In this document: positions 7,389-15,258 of the stretch, one piece after another | Position numbering within the stretch: the stretch's first letter is position 1 | Layout: every line of letters starts with the position of its first letter | DNA from: a virus | DNA length: 20,531 nucleotides | Direction: 5' to 3' (one strand) | Virus record (IMG/VR): IMGVR_UViG_3300011115_000505 | Coordinates: 1-20,531 of that record | Notes under the pieces: model-generated | The model's database searches: none | What the model saw: only the letters and a program-made list of their open reading frames with translations | Told to the model about the DNA's origin: nothing | Translations under genes and position numbers: made by a program

Positions 7389-7646
7389 ATGCACAAAATA
7401 GAGATAACAAAGCAAGATGGAAAAAAATTAACTTATGAACTTACGCCATCTGTAAAGGTAGCCTTTGAGGCTGAATTTAAAACCGGATGGCGTAAGCGAT
7501 TAGGTGAGTTACAGCTTGAGTCAGATCTTTGGTGGTTCGCACATGCTCTTGAAAAAGCGGCTGGCAAAACTGATAAACCTTTTGGTGATGATTACATAAA
7601 TCAGTATGTAGATGTAGATTTATTATATGAACCAAAAAATGGCTAG
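7389..7646 (+). CDS. tail assembly chaperone, short form (gpG-like)
   Basis: An 85-residue zero-frame product starting MHKIEITKQDGKKLTYELTP. It is a small alpha/beta protein with a Trp-rich helix (GWRKRLGELQLESDLWWFAHALEKAAG). Proteins of this type lie between tail tube and tape measure genes and coat the tape measure during tail assembly. The Shine-Dalgarno region AAAAGGTGGG (7377-7386) is strong. The gene ends in CCA AAA AAT GGC TAG. That ending doubles as a slippery site giving a longer product (see the frameshift entry), as in lambda gpG/gpGT. Confidence 0.8.
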   Translation: MHKIEITKQDGKKLTYELTPSVKVAFEAEFKTGWRKRLGELQLESDLWWFAHALEKAAGKTDKPFGDDYINQYVDVDLLYEPKNG

Positions 7647-7801
7647 ACCGACATGGACAGATATGGGAGCTTGCATCTGTGTCGGTGGCTACCGGGTTAT
7701 CTCCCAAAGATCTCTTAGAGGTTGATCCGGCAATTTATCTTGCTATTAAAGCGATCTTGCAAGAGAGAGCGCAACAATCTAAGACAATGAGGCGTAAATA
7801 A
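7389..7801 (+). CDS. tail assembly chaperone, frameshifted long form (gpGT-like)
   Basis: A -1 slip on A AAA AAT (7634-7640) moves ribosomes from the 7389 frame into a frame read from TGG at 7640 to TAA at 7799-7801. It adds 53 residues beginning WLDRHGQIWELASVSVATGL and ending QSKTMRRK, for about 137 in total. The added frame has no start codon with a ribosome site of its own, and it ends exactly in a TAATG overlap with the next gene, so selection on it is hard to explain otherwise. Known biology: most siphoviruses make the long chaperone this way at a low fixed ratio. The added part would carry the tail-tube-binding T domain. Confidence 0.8.
7634..7686 (+). promoter_or_regulatory. programmed -1 ribosomal frameshift signal
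   Basis: The slippery heptamer A AAA AAT is at 7634-7640, in the right phase for a -1 slip. After a 6-nt spacer comes a stem: 7647-7657 (ACCGACATGGA) pairs with 7676-7686 (TCTGTGTCGGT), 11 base pairs including two G-U, with an 18-nt loop. Slippery sequence, spacer and stem all fall in the range known for bacterial and phage -1 frameshifting. Confidence 0.75.
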
Positions 7802-8418
7802 TGGCTGAAATAAGAATAGATGAACCTATCTATATCAAAAGTTTAGATGCCATATTAAAACGCATGAAAGAGATGGATCCTAAATTAGCAAAAAGATTTA
7901 AGAGAGAATTGAAGCAAGCCGTTCGACCAGTGCAACGCAAAGCTCAAAGTTTTGTACCTAACTCTCCATTTCCAGGATGGCGTGATACTAAACCCTTTTA
8001 TCCAACAGCATGGGGCTGGTCAAATGATACTTACCATAGAGGTAGGACTTATGGTAAAACTAATGAATCAAGATGGCAATGGTCAAAAGATCAAACTGTA
8101 AGTGGCATTGTTGTAACAGAGGCACCAACCTCTGTTAAAAGACAAGGATTTAACATAACTACATCAGCATTATCTGTACAAAATAAATCAGTACCGGGCA
8201 TCATTTATGAATTAGCCGGTTTTGGAACAGCACGAAGTAGAGGCAAAACTAGGAGAGTAAGTCGCAACAAAGATGCAAGTAATTTATTCATTGCTAAATT
8301 GGGCAAGCCTGAAAAACCTAGACTTATTTACAGAGCCGCTTATGAGATGGCTTCTCAGGTTCATGCTAATCTTTACGGCGTATTGAAAAAATATCTGGGC
8401 GAAAACTTTAAGGGCTAA
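7801..8418 (+). CDS. basic tail or neck protein, HK97 gp10-like (uncertain)
   Basis: A 205-residue, strongly basic protein. The N-terminal helix (residues about 14-50: LDAILKRMKEMDPKLAKRFK, then RELKQAVRPVQRKAQ) resembles the start of HK97 gp10-like head-tail proteins. A Trp/Tyr-rich stretch follows (PFYPTAWGWSNDTYHRGRTYG), then a Gly/Arg region (GFGTARSRGKTRRVSRN) and a C-terminal helix. It sits between the chaperone and the tape measure, whereas gp10-like proteins normally come before the tail tube, so the placement is odd. It could be a displaced head-tail joining protein or a minor tail protein. Start is a TAATG overlap with the frameshifted chaperone product. Confidence 0.5.
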   Translation: MAEIRIDEPIYIKSLDAILKRMKEMDPKLAKRFKRELKQAVRPVQRKAQSFVPNSPFPGWRDTKPFYPTAWGWSNDTYHRGRTYGKTNESRWQWSKDQTVSGIVVTEAPTSVKRQGFNITTSALSVQNKSVPGIIYELAGFGTARSRGKTRRVSRNKDASNLFIAKLGKPEKPRLIYRAAYEMASQVHANLYGVLKKYLGENFKG

Positions 8419-8420
8419 AA

Positions 8421-10250
8421 ATGGCACTCAGTTCAAATGTAGTAATTACCTTTTTAACTAAATTTGATAAAAAGGGGTTACAGCGTGCCACAAAAGAATT
8501 AAAAGGATTTGATGCTTTCCTTGCAAAAAGCAAGTTTATAGGCAAGGCCGCTTTAGTTACAGCCGGTATAGCCGGGGTTGTAGCTTTAGAAAAATTAGCC
8601 AGATCATCAATCCAAGCCGCACTTGAGCAAGAAAAATTAGACAAATCCATAGAGCAATCTCTCAGATCTATCAATAGACTTGGTGAATTAACCTCTGTAA
8701 AAACTTTTATATCTGATTTACAACGCACTACAAATATAACTGAAGATCAATTAACACCAGCTTTAAACTCTTTAATTATCCAAACTGGAGATTTAGAAAA
8801 AGCCCAAGGTCTATTCAAAGTTGCAGTAGATACCAGTGCCGGAGCCGGCTTGGATCTTGTTGCGGTAACTGATGCACTTGCCAAAGCAAGTAGAGGTAAT
8901 TTTAAAGCTCTAGGTACCTTGGGTCTAGGTTTTGATGCGGCTACTGCTAAAGCCGCCGGTTTAGATGAAATTACAGAATATTTGACATTAAAATTTGGTG
9001 GGTCTGCAAAAAGAGCTACAGAGACTTTTGGTGGTCAATTAGATGCATTGAAAATTAGTGCTGGTGAGGCACAAGAAAATCTTGGCCAAGGATTTGTTGA
9101 TGCTTTTGAAATCATATTAGGTGGTGCCAACGCGGCAGATTATTTTGGAGCAAAACTTGAATCTCTTGGATTAAATGGCGGGTACATTCTTGTAGCAATA
9201 GCAGATAAAGTCTCAAAAATTACAGATGCTTTTGATGGATTATCCAAAAAAATAAACAGTAATCCAATTTTGAAGTTTTTATTTACAGCCGAAAATATCC
9301 CAGTTGTAGGTGGTTGGTTGCAAGGATTTAAAGGATTAGCCGAAGAGGGCAAAAAAATATCCGAATCAACCGGTGAAACTTTAGAACAAACAGCAGAGCA
9401 AAAAGCCCTGGCAGAAAAATTGGCCGCACTACAAGCCAAGTTAGATAAGATGGCCAAAGATGCTTTGAATAAACAAAAGCAATTAACTAAAGAAAAATTG
9501 GCTCAACAAGCTTTAGATAAAAAGAAGGCTGAATTAGAGGCCATGTTTGACATGGATCGGATTAACCTACAGGCCGCATTGAGCCGTAAATTATCTGTTG
9601 AAGATGAAGCGCGGGTAAAAATATTACAAAGACTTAAAGATGGTACCAAAGAAGCCGTTGATGAAGCGCAACGCTATGCAGATGTTTTGAAAGTTATACA
9701 AGATGGCAAAATCACTACTGAGGAAATAGATCAGTTAGCAAAAATGTGGAACATGACTACAGAGGCAGTCAAGTTATATCTTATGAAATTATTTGAAGGC
9801 AATGATGAACTTAAGAAAATGCTTGGACTTTTGAAAGATGTCACCAAAGAAATTTTGGCGGCACAAACTATTTATCCAACTGGTAGGAGTATGGCAGAAT
9901 TTAGAGCCTACAAAGCTGGTGAAATAGCTAATAATATTCCACAAATATCAGCTCAACAAACCATTTACCCAACCGGTACAAGCATGACTGAATACTCTGC
10001 CTATCGTGCCGGAGAGAGAGCTATGGCAGATGGTGGAATTGTCACGCAACCAACTAGAGCTTTGATTGGTGAGGCCGGGGCTGAGGCAGTTATTCCTTTA
10101 GATCGCATGGGTGGTATTGGTCAAAGGGTCACAATAAATGTAGCCGGATCTGTAATCTCTGAGGGTCAATTACAATCAGTCATACAGGATGTTTTATATA
10201 ATTTAAATCGCACTGGGGCAGTCACACAACTAACAAACCTTGGTAGATAA
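8421..10250 (+). CDS. tape measure protein
   Basis: A 609-residue protein, the longest in the window, right after the chaperone region. It has a long helical body with Lys/Glu/Ala/Leu-rich coiled coil (about 320-400), a hydrophobic helix near residues 41-57 (AALVTAGIAGVVALEKL), and a C-terminal ADGGIVTQPTRALIGEAGAE segment typical of tape measures. It sets tail length: at the usual 0.15 nm per residue, about 90 nm, a short siphovirus tail. Residues 481-501 and 512-532 form an imperfect repeat. No lytic domain is visible. AAGGG at 8410-8414 is the ribosome site. Confidence 0.9.
   Translation: MALSSNVVITFLTKFDKKGLQRATKELKGFDAFLAKSKFIGKAALVTAGIAGVVALEKLARSSIQAALEQEKLDKSIEQSLRSINRLGELTSVKTFISDLQRTTNITEDQLTPALNSLIIQTGDLEKAQGLFKVAVDTSAGAGLDLVAVTDALAKASRGNFKALGTLGLGFDAATAKAAGLDEITEYLTLKFGGSAKRATETFGGQLDALKISAGEAQENLGQGFVDAFEIILGGANAADYFGAKLESLGLNGGYILVAIADKVSKITDAFDGLSKKINSNPILKFLFTAENIPVVGGWLQGFKGLAEEGKKISESTGETLEQTAEQKALAEKLAALQAKLDKMAKDALNKQKQLTKEKLAQQALDKKKAELEAMFDMDRINLQAALSRKLSVEDEARVKILQRLKDGTKEAVDEAQRYADVLKVIQDGKITTEEIDQLAKMWNMTTEAVKLYLMKLFEGNDELKKMLGLLKDVTKEILAAQTIYPTGRSMAEFRAYKAGEIANNIPQISAQQTIYPTGTSMTEYSAYRAGERAMADGGIVTQPTRALIGEAGAEAVIPLDRMGGIGQRVTINVAGSVISEGQLQSVIQDVLYNLNRTGAVTQLTNLGR
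9861..10016 (+). repeat. imperfect 31-residue tandem repeat inside the tape measure gene
   Basis: AQTIYPTGRSMAEFRAYKAGE (protein residues 481-501) recurs as an AQQTIYPTGTSMTEYSAYRAGE-type block at 511-532, a period of 31 residues or 93 bases. The DNA copies differ at many third positions (for example ACTATTTATCCA against ACCATTTACCCA), so the duplication is old and kept at protein level. Confidence 0.75.
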
Positions 10251-11500
10251 TGCCAGCCGCAACATTTAAAGCTGAGATTGATTTCAGCAATGGAGCTAGT
10301 TTTGATCCCAGCCTAGTATTGGATGATCCAGCTACACCTTTAGATAGTGCCATTCTAGGTACATCAGCCGCAGATGTTGTAGATATAACAAATTTTGTAA
10401 CTCAATGTTTTATCCGAAGAGCTTTTAATAGATCTTCAGACTCTTTTATTGGTGGCAATGCAAAGGTAGTGTTTGTTGATCAAACCGGTACATTCAATCC
10501 AGCCAATACATCATCATCTCTATATGGCAAAATAAAACCAATGCGCAAAATCAGATTTACCGCATCTTATTTAGGAACTAATTACAATCTTGGCTCTCTT
10601 TATGTGCAAGAGTGGAATTATCAAAGTCCTACTGGATTTGATCCGGCTTATGTGACTTTAAATTGTGTAGATGGATTTCAACTGTTAAATTTAACTACAT
10701 TAACCACAGTTTCAGGTGCAACTGCTGGACAAACTACAGCTCAAAGAGTGACAAGCTTGCTTGATCAAGGTGATTGGCCAGCATTCATGAGAGATATTTC
10801 AACCACCACTACGACTACAGTTCAGGCAGATAGTGGTGCATCAAGATCATTACTTTCAAGCTTGCAAGAAATTGAACAAACTGAGGCAGGGGCTTTGTAT
10901 GTAGATCAGCGCGGTTTTGTTAAGTTCATGTCCAGAAATGACATTATCACAGCATCCGGAGGTACTTTGACAGAATTTTCAGATGTCAATGGCTCTGGGG
11001 ATATTACCTACCAGGCAGTAGAGTTTGACATCTCTGATTATCAAATGATCAACAAAGTGACTGTAACGCCTACTGGGTTGAGTGGTCAGACCGCCTCCGA
11101 TTCGGCAAGTATTGATGATTATTTTCAACATTCAAGGGTTAGATCAGGCATTATGCAGACTGAGGCAGATGCCTTAAATCAGGCTCAAATGATTATTGCC
11201 TCACGCAAAGAGCAAGGTGTTAATATCCAATTAAATTCTCTGACTGTTGATGCTTATGGCTCTGATGACCCAGCTAGGGTAACAGCCGCATTGCAATTAG
11301 ATATTTTTGATCCAATCCAGGTTACACAAACACTACCGGCTGGCAATGTGATCAGTGATAGCGTAATTGCAGGTGTTCAATATGCAATAACACCTAAATC
11401 TTTTTTGGTCACATTCTCATGCGCCCAGCCCTTTGCAGTGGGTTTTTTGCTAGACTCAGCCGTTGATGGTTTATTAGATCAAGACAGTTTGAGCTACTAG
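10250..11500 (+). CDS. minor tail protein, tail hub / distal tail type
   Basis: A 416-residue protein in a TAATG overlap with the tape measure gene. Residues about 66-110 (GNAKVVFVDQTGTFNP ... YGKIKPMRKIRFTA) follow the tail-hub pattern in which a FDP/FNP motif and a Y...I.P.R.IR segment are conserved in actinophages. A region with EIEQTEAGALYVDQRGFVKF (about 205-225) is also typical of this class. Proteins of this kind form the tail tip at which the tape measure ends and fibres attach. The order tape measure, hub, fibre is standard. A separate Dit gene is not visible, so this protein may combine both tip functions. Confidence 0.75.
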   Translation: MPAATFKAEIDFSNGASFDPSLVLDDPATPLDSAILGTSAADVVDITNFVTQCFIRRAFNRSSDSFIGGNAKVVFVDQTGTFNPANTSSSLYGKIKPMRKIRFTASYLGTNYNLGSLYVQEWNYQSPTGFDPAYVTLNCVDGFQLLNLTTLTTVSGATAGQTTAQRVTSLLDQGDWPAFMRDISTTTTTTVQADSGASRSLLSSLQEIEQTEAGALYVDQRGFVKFMSRNDIITASGGTLTEFSDVNGSGDITYQAVEFDISDYQMINKVTVTPTGLSGQTASDSASIDDYFQHSRVRSGIMQTEADALNQAQMIIASRKEQGVNIQLNSLTVDAYGSDDPARVTAALQLDIFDPIQVTQTLPAGNVISDSVIAGVQYAITPKSFLVTFSCAQPFAVGFLLDSAVDGLLDQDSLSY

Positions 11501-11507
11501 GAGATAC

Positions 11508-12545
11508 ATGGCAAAACAAACTTTTACAACAGGCCAGGTCTTAACCGCCGCCCAGGTCAATGCCTTGCAAGCAAACGATTTTAACCAAACAGTTAGCACA
11601 AAGACAGCCAGTTATGTTTTAGTAGCCGCCGATAAAGGCACGCGTATTGTTATGAACAGTACAAGCGCAACCACAATTACTGTAAATACAGGATTGTTTG
11701 ATGCCGGCGATACTCTTTATATTCATAATACAAATTCTGGAGTATGCACAATAACTGCCGGCACTGCTACTGTTGCCACATCAGGCTCTTTAGTTTTAGC
11801 ACAAAATCAAGGTGGAGTTCTTTATTTTACCAGCGCAAGCGCATCTATATTTTTTCAATATGCAACACCGGCATCAGGGGACATTGAAGGTGTGACAGCC
11901 GGCACCGGGATTTCAGGTGGTGGCACATCCGGTACTGTAACAATTACAAACTCTATGGCAACAGAGATTACTGCCGCCGGCGATATTATTGTTGGTACAG
12001 GTTCGGGAACTTTTGATAATTTACCGATAGGCACAACTGGTCAGATATTAACTGCTGACACAACAGTTTCACCATATAAAGTTAAATGGGCTACTGCCGC
12101 TGGTGGTGGAAAAGTATTGCAGGTTGTATATGGTTCAACCAATACAAGCACAACAGTTACAGGAAATACTTTAACTGATAGCACATTATCAGCATCAATC
12201 ACACCATCATCAACATCCAGCAAAGTTTTAGTATTTACTAATCAATTTATTGTGTTTAATCGGTCAGGCAGAGATCAAGGTTGCGTTGTCCGTTTGTTAA
12301 GAGGGGCAACAGCAGTATTTGAGCCATCACCAACTTCATCAACTGAATTAGGTTATATTGATGTTAGTGGTCAAGTGCCAGTAGTTAAAATGAATATGGG
12401 TATTCAATATTTAGACAGCCCATCTACAACTTCATCAACAACATACAAAACTCAATTTACTGGAACTTATGGAAGTCCAGGAACTGCAACTGCACAATCA
12501 AATAGCACATATTCAACAATTATACTTATGGAAATTGGTGCATAA
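11508..12545 (+). CDS. tail fibre / receptor-binding protein
   Basis: A 345-residue beta-rich protein, very high in Thr, Ser, Gly and Ala. It opens with FTTGQVLTAAQVNALQAN, a known attachment-type N-terminus. Next is a beta domain with ASYVLVAADKGTRIVMN, a Gly/Thr linker (GTGISGGGTSGTVTI), the DIIVGTGSGTFDNLP segment, and a C-terminal domain from about residue 200 (GKVLQVVYGSTNTSTTV ... ITPSSTSSKVLVF). All three blocks are common in fibres of aquatic phages. It probably recognises the host surface. AGGAG at 11499-11503 is the ribosome site. The C-terminal domain is probably the variable, host-specific part. Confidence 0.8.
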   Translation: MAKQTFTTGQVLTAAQVNALQANDFNQTVSTKTASYVLVAADKGTRIVMNSTSATTITVNTGLFDAGDTLYIHNTNSGVCTITAGTATVATSGSLVLAQNQGGVLYFTSASASIFFQYATPASGDIEGVTAGTGISGGGTSGTVTITNSMATEITAAGDIIVGTGSGTFDNLPIGTTGQILTADTTVSPYKVKWATAAGGGKVLQVVYGSTNTSTTVTGNTLTDSTLSASITPSSTSSKVLVFTNQFIVFNRSGRDQGCVVRLLRGATAVFEPSPTSSTELGYIDVSGQVPVVKMNMGIQYLDSPSTTSSTTYKTQFTGTYGSPGTATAQSNSTYSTIILMEIGA

Positions 12546-12802
12546 TGAAACACGAGGATAAAGTTAAAGCAATTTTACAGATTAGACCAGAATCTAATTT
12601 TCAATTAATAGGTGATGATTTGATTTGGCAAGATGAAAATCAAACAGAACCAACAAATAAAGAAATTGAAACAGGTTGGATTGCTTATCAAACAGCACAA
12701 CAAGCCGAAGCGGAGGCAAAGGCAACAGCCAAAGCAGCAGCACAAGCAAAACTTGCAGCACTTGGTTTAACTGTTGAGGATTTACAAGCTCTAGGTTTGT
12801 AG
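12545..12802 (+). CDS. small fibre-associated protein (assembly or accessory type)
   Basis: An 85-residue acidic protein, in a TAATG overlap with the fibre gene. Residues 1-50 form a small alpha/beta domain (KAILQIRPESNFQLIGDDLIWQ). Residues 51-80 are an Ala/Gln/Glu helix (AEAEAKATAKAAAQAKLAAL), and the end is LGLTVEDLQALGL. Small proteins with this order of parts directly follow fibre genes in many phages and are thought to help fibre folding or attachment. The Ala codons are GCA-rich and the DNA here is locally repetitive (GCA runs around 12710-12765). Confidence 0.6.
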   Translation: MKHEDKVKAILQIRPESNFQLIGDDLIWQDENQTEPTNKEIETGWIAYQTAQQAEAEAKATAKAAAQAKLAALGLTVEDLQALGL

Positions 12803-12819
12803 CATAATCTTAGGGAAGT

Positions 12820-13293
12820 GTGGCAATAATCAGAGAGCTGACAAGTCCAAACGGCTGGCCGGCTAGTGAAGATCGCAAAGCCATAGACATTGCGTCTTTT
12901 GTTGTACCCGGTACAAAAATTAAATTTGTATGTTGTAGTGCGGTTGCGCCATTGCTTGTTAATTTTGCTAAAGAATTTCATGAGTCTGTTGAGCCAATTG
13001 ATGAAGGTCAATTAGATGATTGGGGTTATGCCTTCCGCATGACCAGGGGATCAGATCGCGTTTTAAGTAATCATTCATCCGGTACCGCCATAGATTTAAA
13101 TGCAATTAAACACCCTTTGGGTAAGTCAAATACATTTAATAAGGATCAGCGTAATATAATAAATCTACTGATAACTAAATATGGCTTGACTTGGGGTGGT
13201 AATTACAAAAAGCGTAAAGATGAAATGCATTTTGAAATTGCTATCAATCAAGAGCAAGTGAAAAACAAAATTAAAGAGTTAGGATTAAAATGA
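12820..13293 (+). CDS. endolysin: M15-family D-Ala-D-Ala-type peptidase
   Basis: A 157-residue zinc peptidase that cuts peptide cross-links in peptidoglycan. The metal ligands are His85 and Asp92 in SNHSSGTAIDL, and His137 in KDEMHFEI, with Asp134/Glu135 just before as catalytic candidates, so the active site looks complete. There is no cell-wall-binding domain and no signal peptide, so export depends on a holin; two small membrane proteins follow. The frame begins with GTG at 12820; a purine-rich AGGGA (12812-12816) is only 3 nt away, so the start is less certain. The next gene starts in an ATGA overlap. Confidence 0.9.
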   Translation: MAIIRELTSPNGWPASEDRKAIDIASFVVPGTKIKFVCCSAVAPLLVNFAKEFHESVEPIDEGQLDDWGYAFRMTRGSDRVLSNHSSGTAIDLNAIKHPLGKSNTFNKDQRNIINLLITKYGLTWGGNYKKRKDEMHFEIAINQEQVKNKIKELGLK

Positions 13294-13481
13294 AGCTTAC
13301 AAAAAAACAAAAAGAGATTGTTAAGTCTTATCTAAGAAGTCTTGCCGCCGCAACATTAACTACTATATTGGCTTTGGTTGCAGATATTAGACCTGAATTA
13401 TCAGTTTTAGCAGGTGCCTTGGTTGCACCTTTGGCACGCTATTTTGATCCACAAGATAAATCTTTTGGTATCAATAGCTAA
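13290..13481 (+). CDS. holin-like membrane protein 1
   Basis: A 63-residue protein, ATGA-coupled to the endolysin gene. A basic N-terminus (KLTKKQKEIVKSYLR, 2-16) is followed by one or two hydrophobic helices, about 17-33 and 37-49, broken by DIRPE. The C-terminus is short and polar. Size, charge and position directly behind an endolysin without a signal peptide make a holin the best call. Holins share little sequence, so this is a functional guess based on context. Confidence 0.65.
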   Translation: MKLTKKQKEIVKSYLRSLAAATLTTILALVADIRPELSVLAGALVAPLARYFDPQDKSFGINS

Positions 13482-13684
13482 TGAGTATGAATGATTGGGC
13501 GGCCTTGGCAGTATCTACAATAACTATTGTAGGTGCCTTGTTTGCGGCGGTCAGATTTTTGGTTAAACACTATTTGTCAGAGCTTAAACCTGATAATAAT
13601 GGGCAACATAATCTTGAAGGTCGCATAGCTAAAATGGAGATTAAATTAGACACGCTTTATGACATACTGATAAATAAGAGATAA
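13481..13684 (+). CDS. holin-like or antiholin-like membrane protein 2
   Basis: A 67-residue protein in a TAATG overlap with the previous membrane gene. One N-terminal membrane helix (about 5-27, AALAVSTITIVGALFAAVRF) is followed by a charged linker and a heptad-like helix (45-63, HNLEGRIAKMEIKLDTLYDI). An N-terminal helix with a cytoplasmic coiled coil is common in small phage lysis proteins. Paired with the preceding gene it could be an antiholin or a second holin. A spanin is unlikely because an actinobacterial host has no typical outer membrane. Confidence 0.6.
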   Translation: MSMNDWAALAVSTITIVGALFAAVRFLVKHYLSELKPDNNGQHNLEGRIAKMEIKLDTLYDILINKR

Positions 13685-13702
13685 GCAATCTACCCTACTG
13701 CC

Positions 13703-14389
13703 ATGAGAATTTGTGCGGTAGTGCCATCCAGAGGCAGACCTGAAAATGCCTATCGCTTAGCTCAAGCTTTTATTGATACAAAAGCTGACACAGACCTTTA
13801 TTTTGTAATTGATAATGATGACCCTAAGTGGAATGAGTATGTTAAACATGAAGATGAAAAAAACTATAAGTGCCTACCTGCACAAAATAATACTGGTGGT
13901 TGCGCTAAGTCCCTTAATGATGGTGCGGTTATGCTTTTGGATATTCTTAAGTTTCCTATATATGATTATTTTATTTTCATGGGTGATGATCACTTGCCTA
14001 GAACCCAAGGCTGGGATAAAGCCCTTGTTCAAGCGATAGGTTATGATGTTGGTTTTGCTTATGGCAATGATCTATTGCAAGGGGCAAACCTACCAACAGC
14101 TTATGCCATGTCCAGTAGATTGGTAAATGAGCTAAGGGGTATGACATTCCCAGGATGCATACATTTGTATTTTGATAACTTTGTCAAGCAATTGGGACTT
14201 GATTTAAATTGTTTGCATTACTTACCTGATGTGATAATTGAGCATTTACATCCAATTGCCGGTAAAGCTGAGATGGATGCCGGATATGAAAGAGTCAATC
14301 AACCTAAATGGTATGAAGCAGACTTACTGACTTTACAAAAATATATTAGATCTAAAGAATATGCTGATCTAGTTAATAAATATAAATGA
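13703..14389 (+). CDS. glycosyltransferase-like protein, GT-A fold
   Basis: A 228-residue protein starting MRICAVVPSRGRPENAYRL, the nucleotide-sugar-binding start of GT-A glycosyltransferases. A DNDDP turn (37-41) follows. The metal-binding DXD-like site is Asp95-Asp96-His97 in FMGDDHLPRTQGWD. Residues 62-75 (NNTGGCAKSLNDGA) match the region between them in the family. The acceptor is unknown; targets could be virion proteins, host wall glycans or DNA. There is no Shine-Dalgarno before the ATG, and an 18-base gap separates it from the lysis genes. It is ATGA-coupled to the epimerase gene, which suggests a shared sugar pathway. Confidence 0.75.
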   Translation: MRICAVVPSRGRPENAYRLAQAFIDTKADTDLYFVIDNDDPKWNEYVKHEDEKNYKCLPAQNNTGGCAKSLNDGAVMLLDILKFPIYDYFIFMGDDHLPRTQGWDKALVQAIGYDVGFAYGNDLLQGANLPTAYAMSSRLVNELRGMTFPGCIHLYFDNFVKQLGLDLNCLHYLPDVIIEHLHPIAGKAEMDAGYERVNQPKWYEADLLTLQKYIRSKEYADLVNKYK

Positions 14390-15258
14390 ACATATTACTA
14401 ACCGGATCACATGGATTTGTAGGTCGGGCTTTTAGGCGTGCTTTGCCGTATGCAAATTTTACTTTAGTAGATTTGAAAAATGGAGTTGATTGTCGGAATT
14501 TTTTTAAGCTTGAGACAAAGCAATATGATTTAGTCATACACCTTGCCGCAATTGTTGGGGGTAGGGTTCAGATAGAACAAGCCCCTTTATCTTTAGCTGT
14601 AGATCTTGCTATTGATGCTGAGTTTGCCAATTGGTGTATGGTCACTAGACAGCCTTATGTGGTTTATTTTAGTTCATCAGCCGCATACCCAATAGAGTTA
14701 CAGACAATACAAAAAAAACATAAATTAAAAGAAAATGATATAAATTTCAATAAAATGGGCAGACCAGATATGACTTATGGTTGGTCTAAATTAACTGGTG
14801 AGATGTTAATGAATTACTTGAGAGAGACCGGCACAAAAGTCTTAACCTTAAGACCCTTTAGTGGCTATGGGACTGATCAAGATTTGACCTACCCATTCCC
14901 CTCAATTATTCAAAGAGCTATTATGAACTCAAATCCATTTGACATCTGGGGCAGAGCTAATACAACAAGAGATTTTATCCATATAGATGATGTAGTTGAT
15001 GCAGTTTGTACAATGGTTAAAAATGACTGTAATCAAACAGTAAATTTATGCACTGGCCGGGCAATGACTTTTGTAGAGCTGGCCAAGATTGCTTTAGACA
15101 CAATGGGAGTAGATAAATACCCTAAATTCAATATTGTCTCTAATAAACCGGCTGGTGTGGCATACAGGGTTGGTAATCCAACAATGATGTCTGATTACTA
15201 CACACCAAAAATTACTCTTGAGGAAGGTGTCCATAGGGCTATTACCGGAGTCCTGTGA
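14386..15258 (+). CDS. NAD-dependent epimerase/dehydratase (GDP-fucose-synthase-like)
   Basis: A 290-residue short-chain dehydrogenase of the extended type. The Rossmann motif is GSHGFVG (7-13); Ser96-Ser98 and the YxxxK pair Tyr131 and Lys135 (YGWSK) give the catalytic triad. LAAIVGG is the typical strand 4 of the GDP-L-fucose synthase/NAD-epimerase group. DFIHIDDVVDAV and the CTGRAMTFVELAK block follow in the right order, so the enzyme looks complete. It would convert a nucleotide sugar, probably for the coupled glycosyltransferase. The exact substrate cannot be read from sequence. It overlaps the next gene by 4 bases (GTGA). Confidence 0.85.
   Translation: MNILLTGSHGFVGRAFRRALPYANFTLVDLKNGVDCRNFFKLETKQYDLVIHLAAIVGGRVQIEQAPLSLAVDLAIDAEFANWCMVTRQPYVVYFSSSAAYPIELQTIQKKHKLKENDINFNKMGRPDMTYGWSKLTGEMLMNYLRETGTKVLTLRPFSGYGTDQDLTYPFPSIIQRAIMNSNPFDIWGRANTTRDFIHIDDVVDAVCTMVKNDCNQTVNLCTGRAMTFVELAKIALDTMGVDKYPKFNIVSNKPAGVAYRVGNPTMMSDYYTPKITLEEGVHRAITGVL

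Noticed and set aside
8408-8728. 106-residue open frame on the minus strand at the tape measure start
   Set aside because: It covers the start and ribosome site of a clear + strand gene, and no gene in the window is on the minus strand.
9140-9457. 105-residue open frame on the minus strand
   Set aside because: It lies fully inside the tape measure gene, has no ribosome site, and its sequence has no family pattern; it is a mirror of the coding strand.
12705-12770. GCA-rich stretch as a microsatellite-type repeat
   Set aside because: It is explained by an Ala/Gln-rich helix in the fibre-associated protein, with irregular units.
13809-14039. 76-residue Met-rich, hydrophobic open frame
   Set aside because: It is another frame of the glycosyltransferase gene, without a ribosome site.
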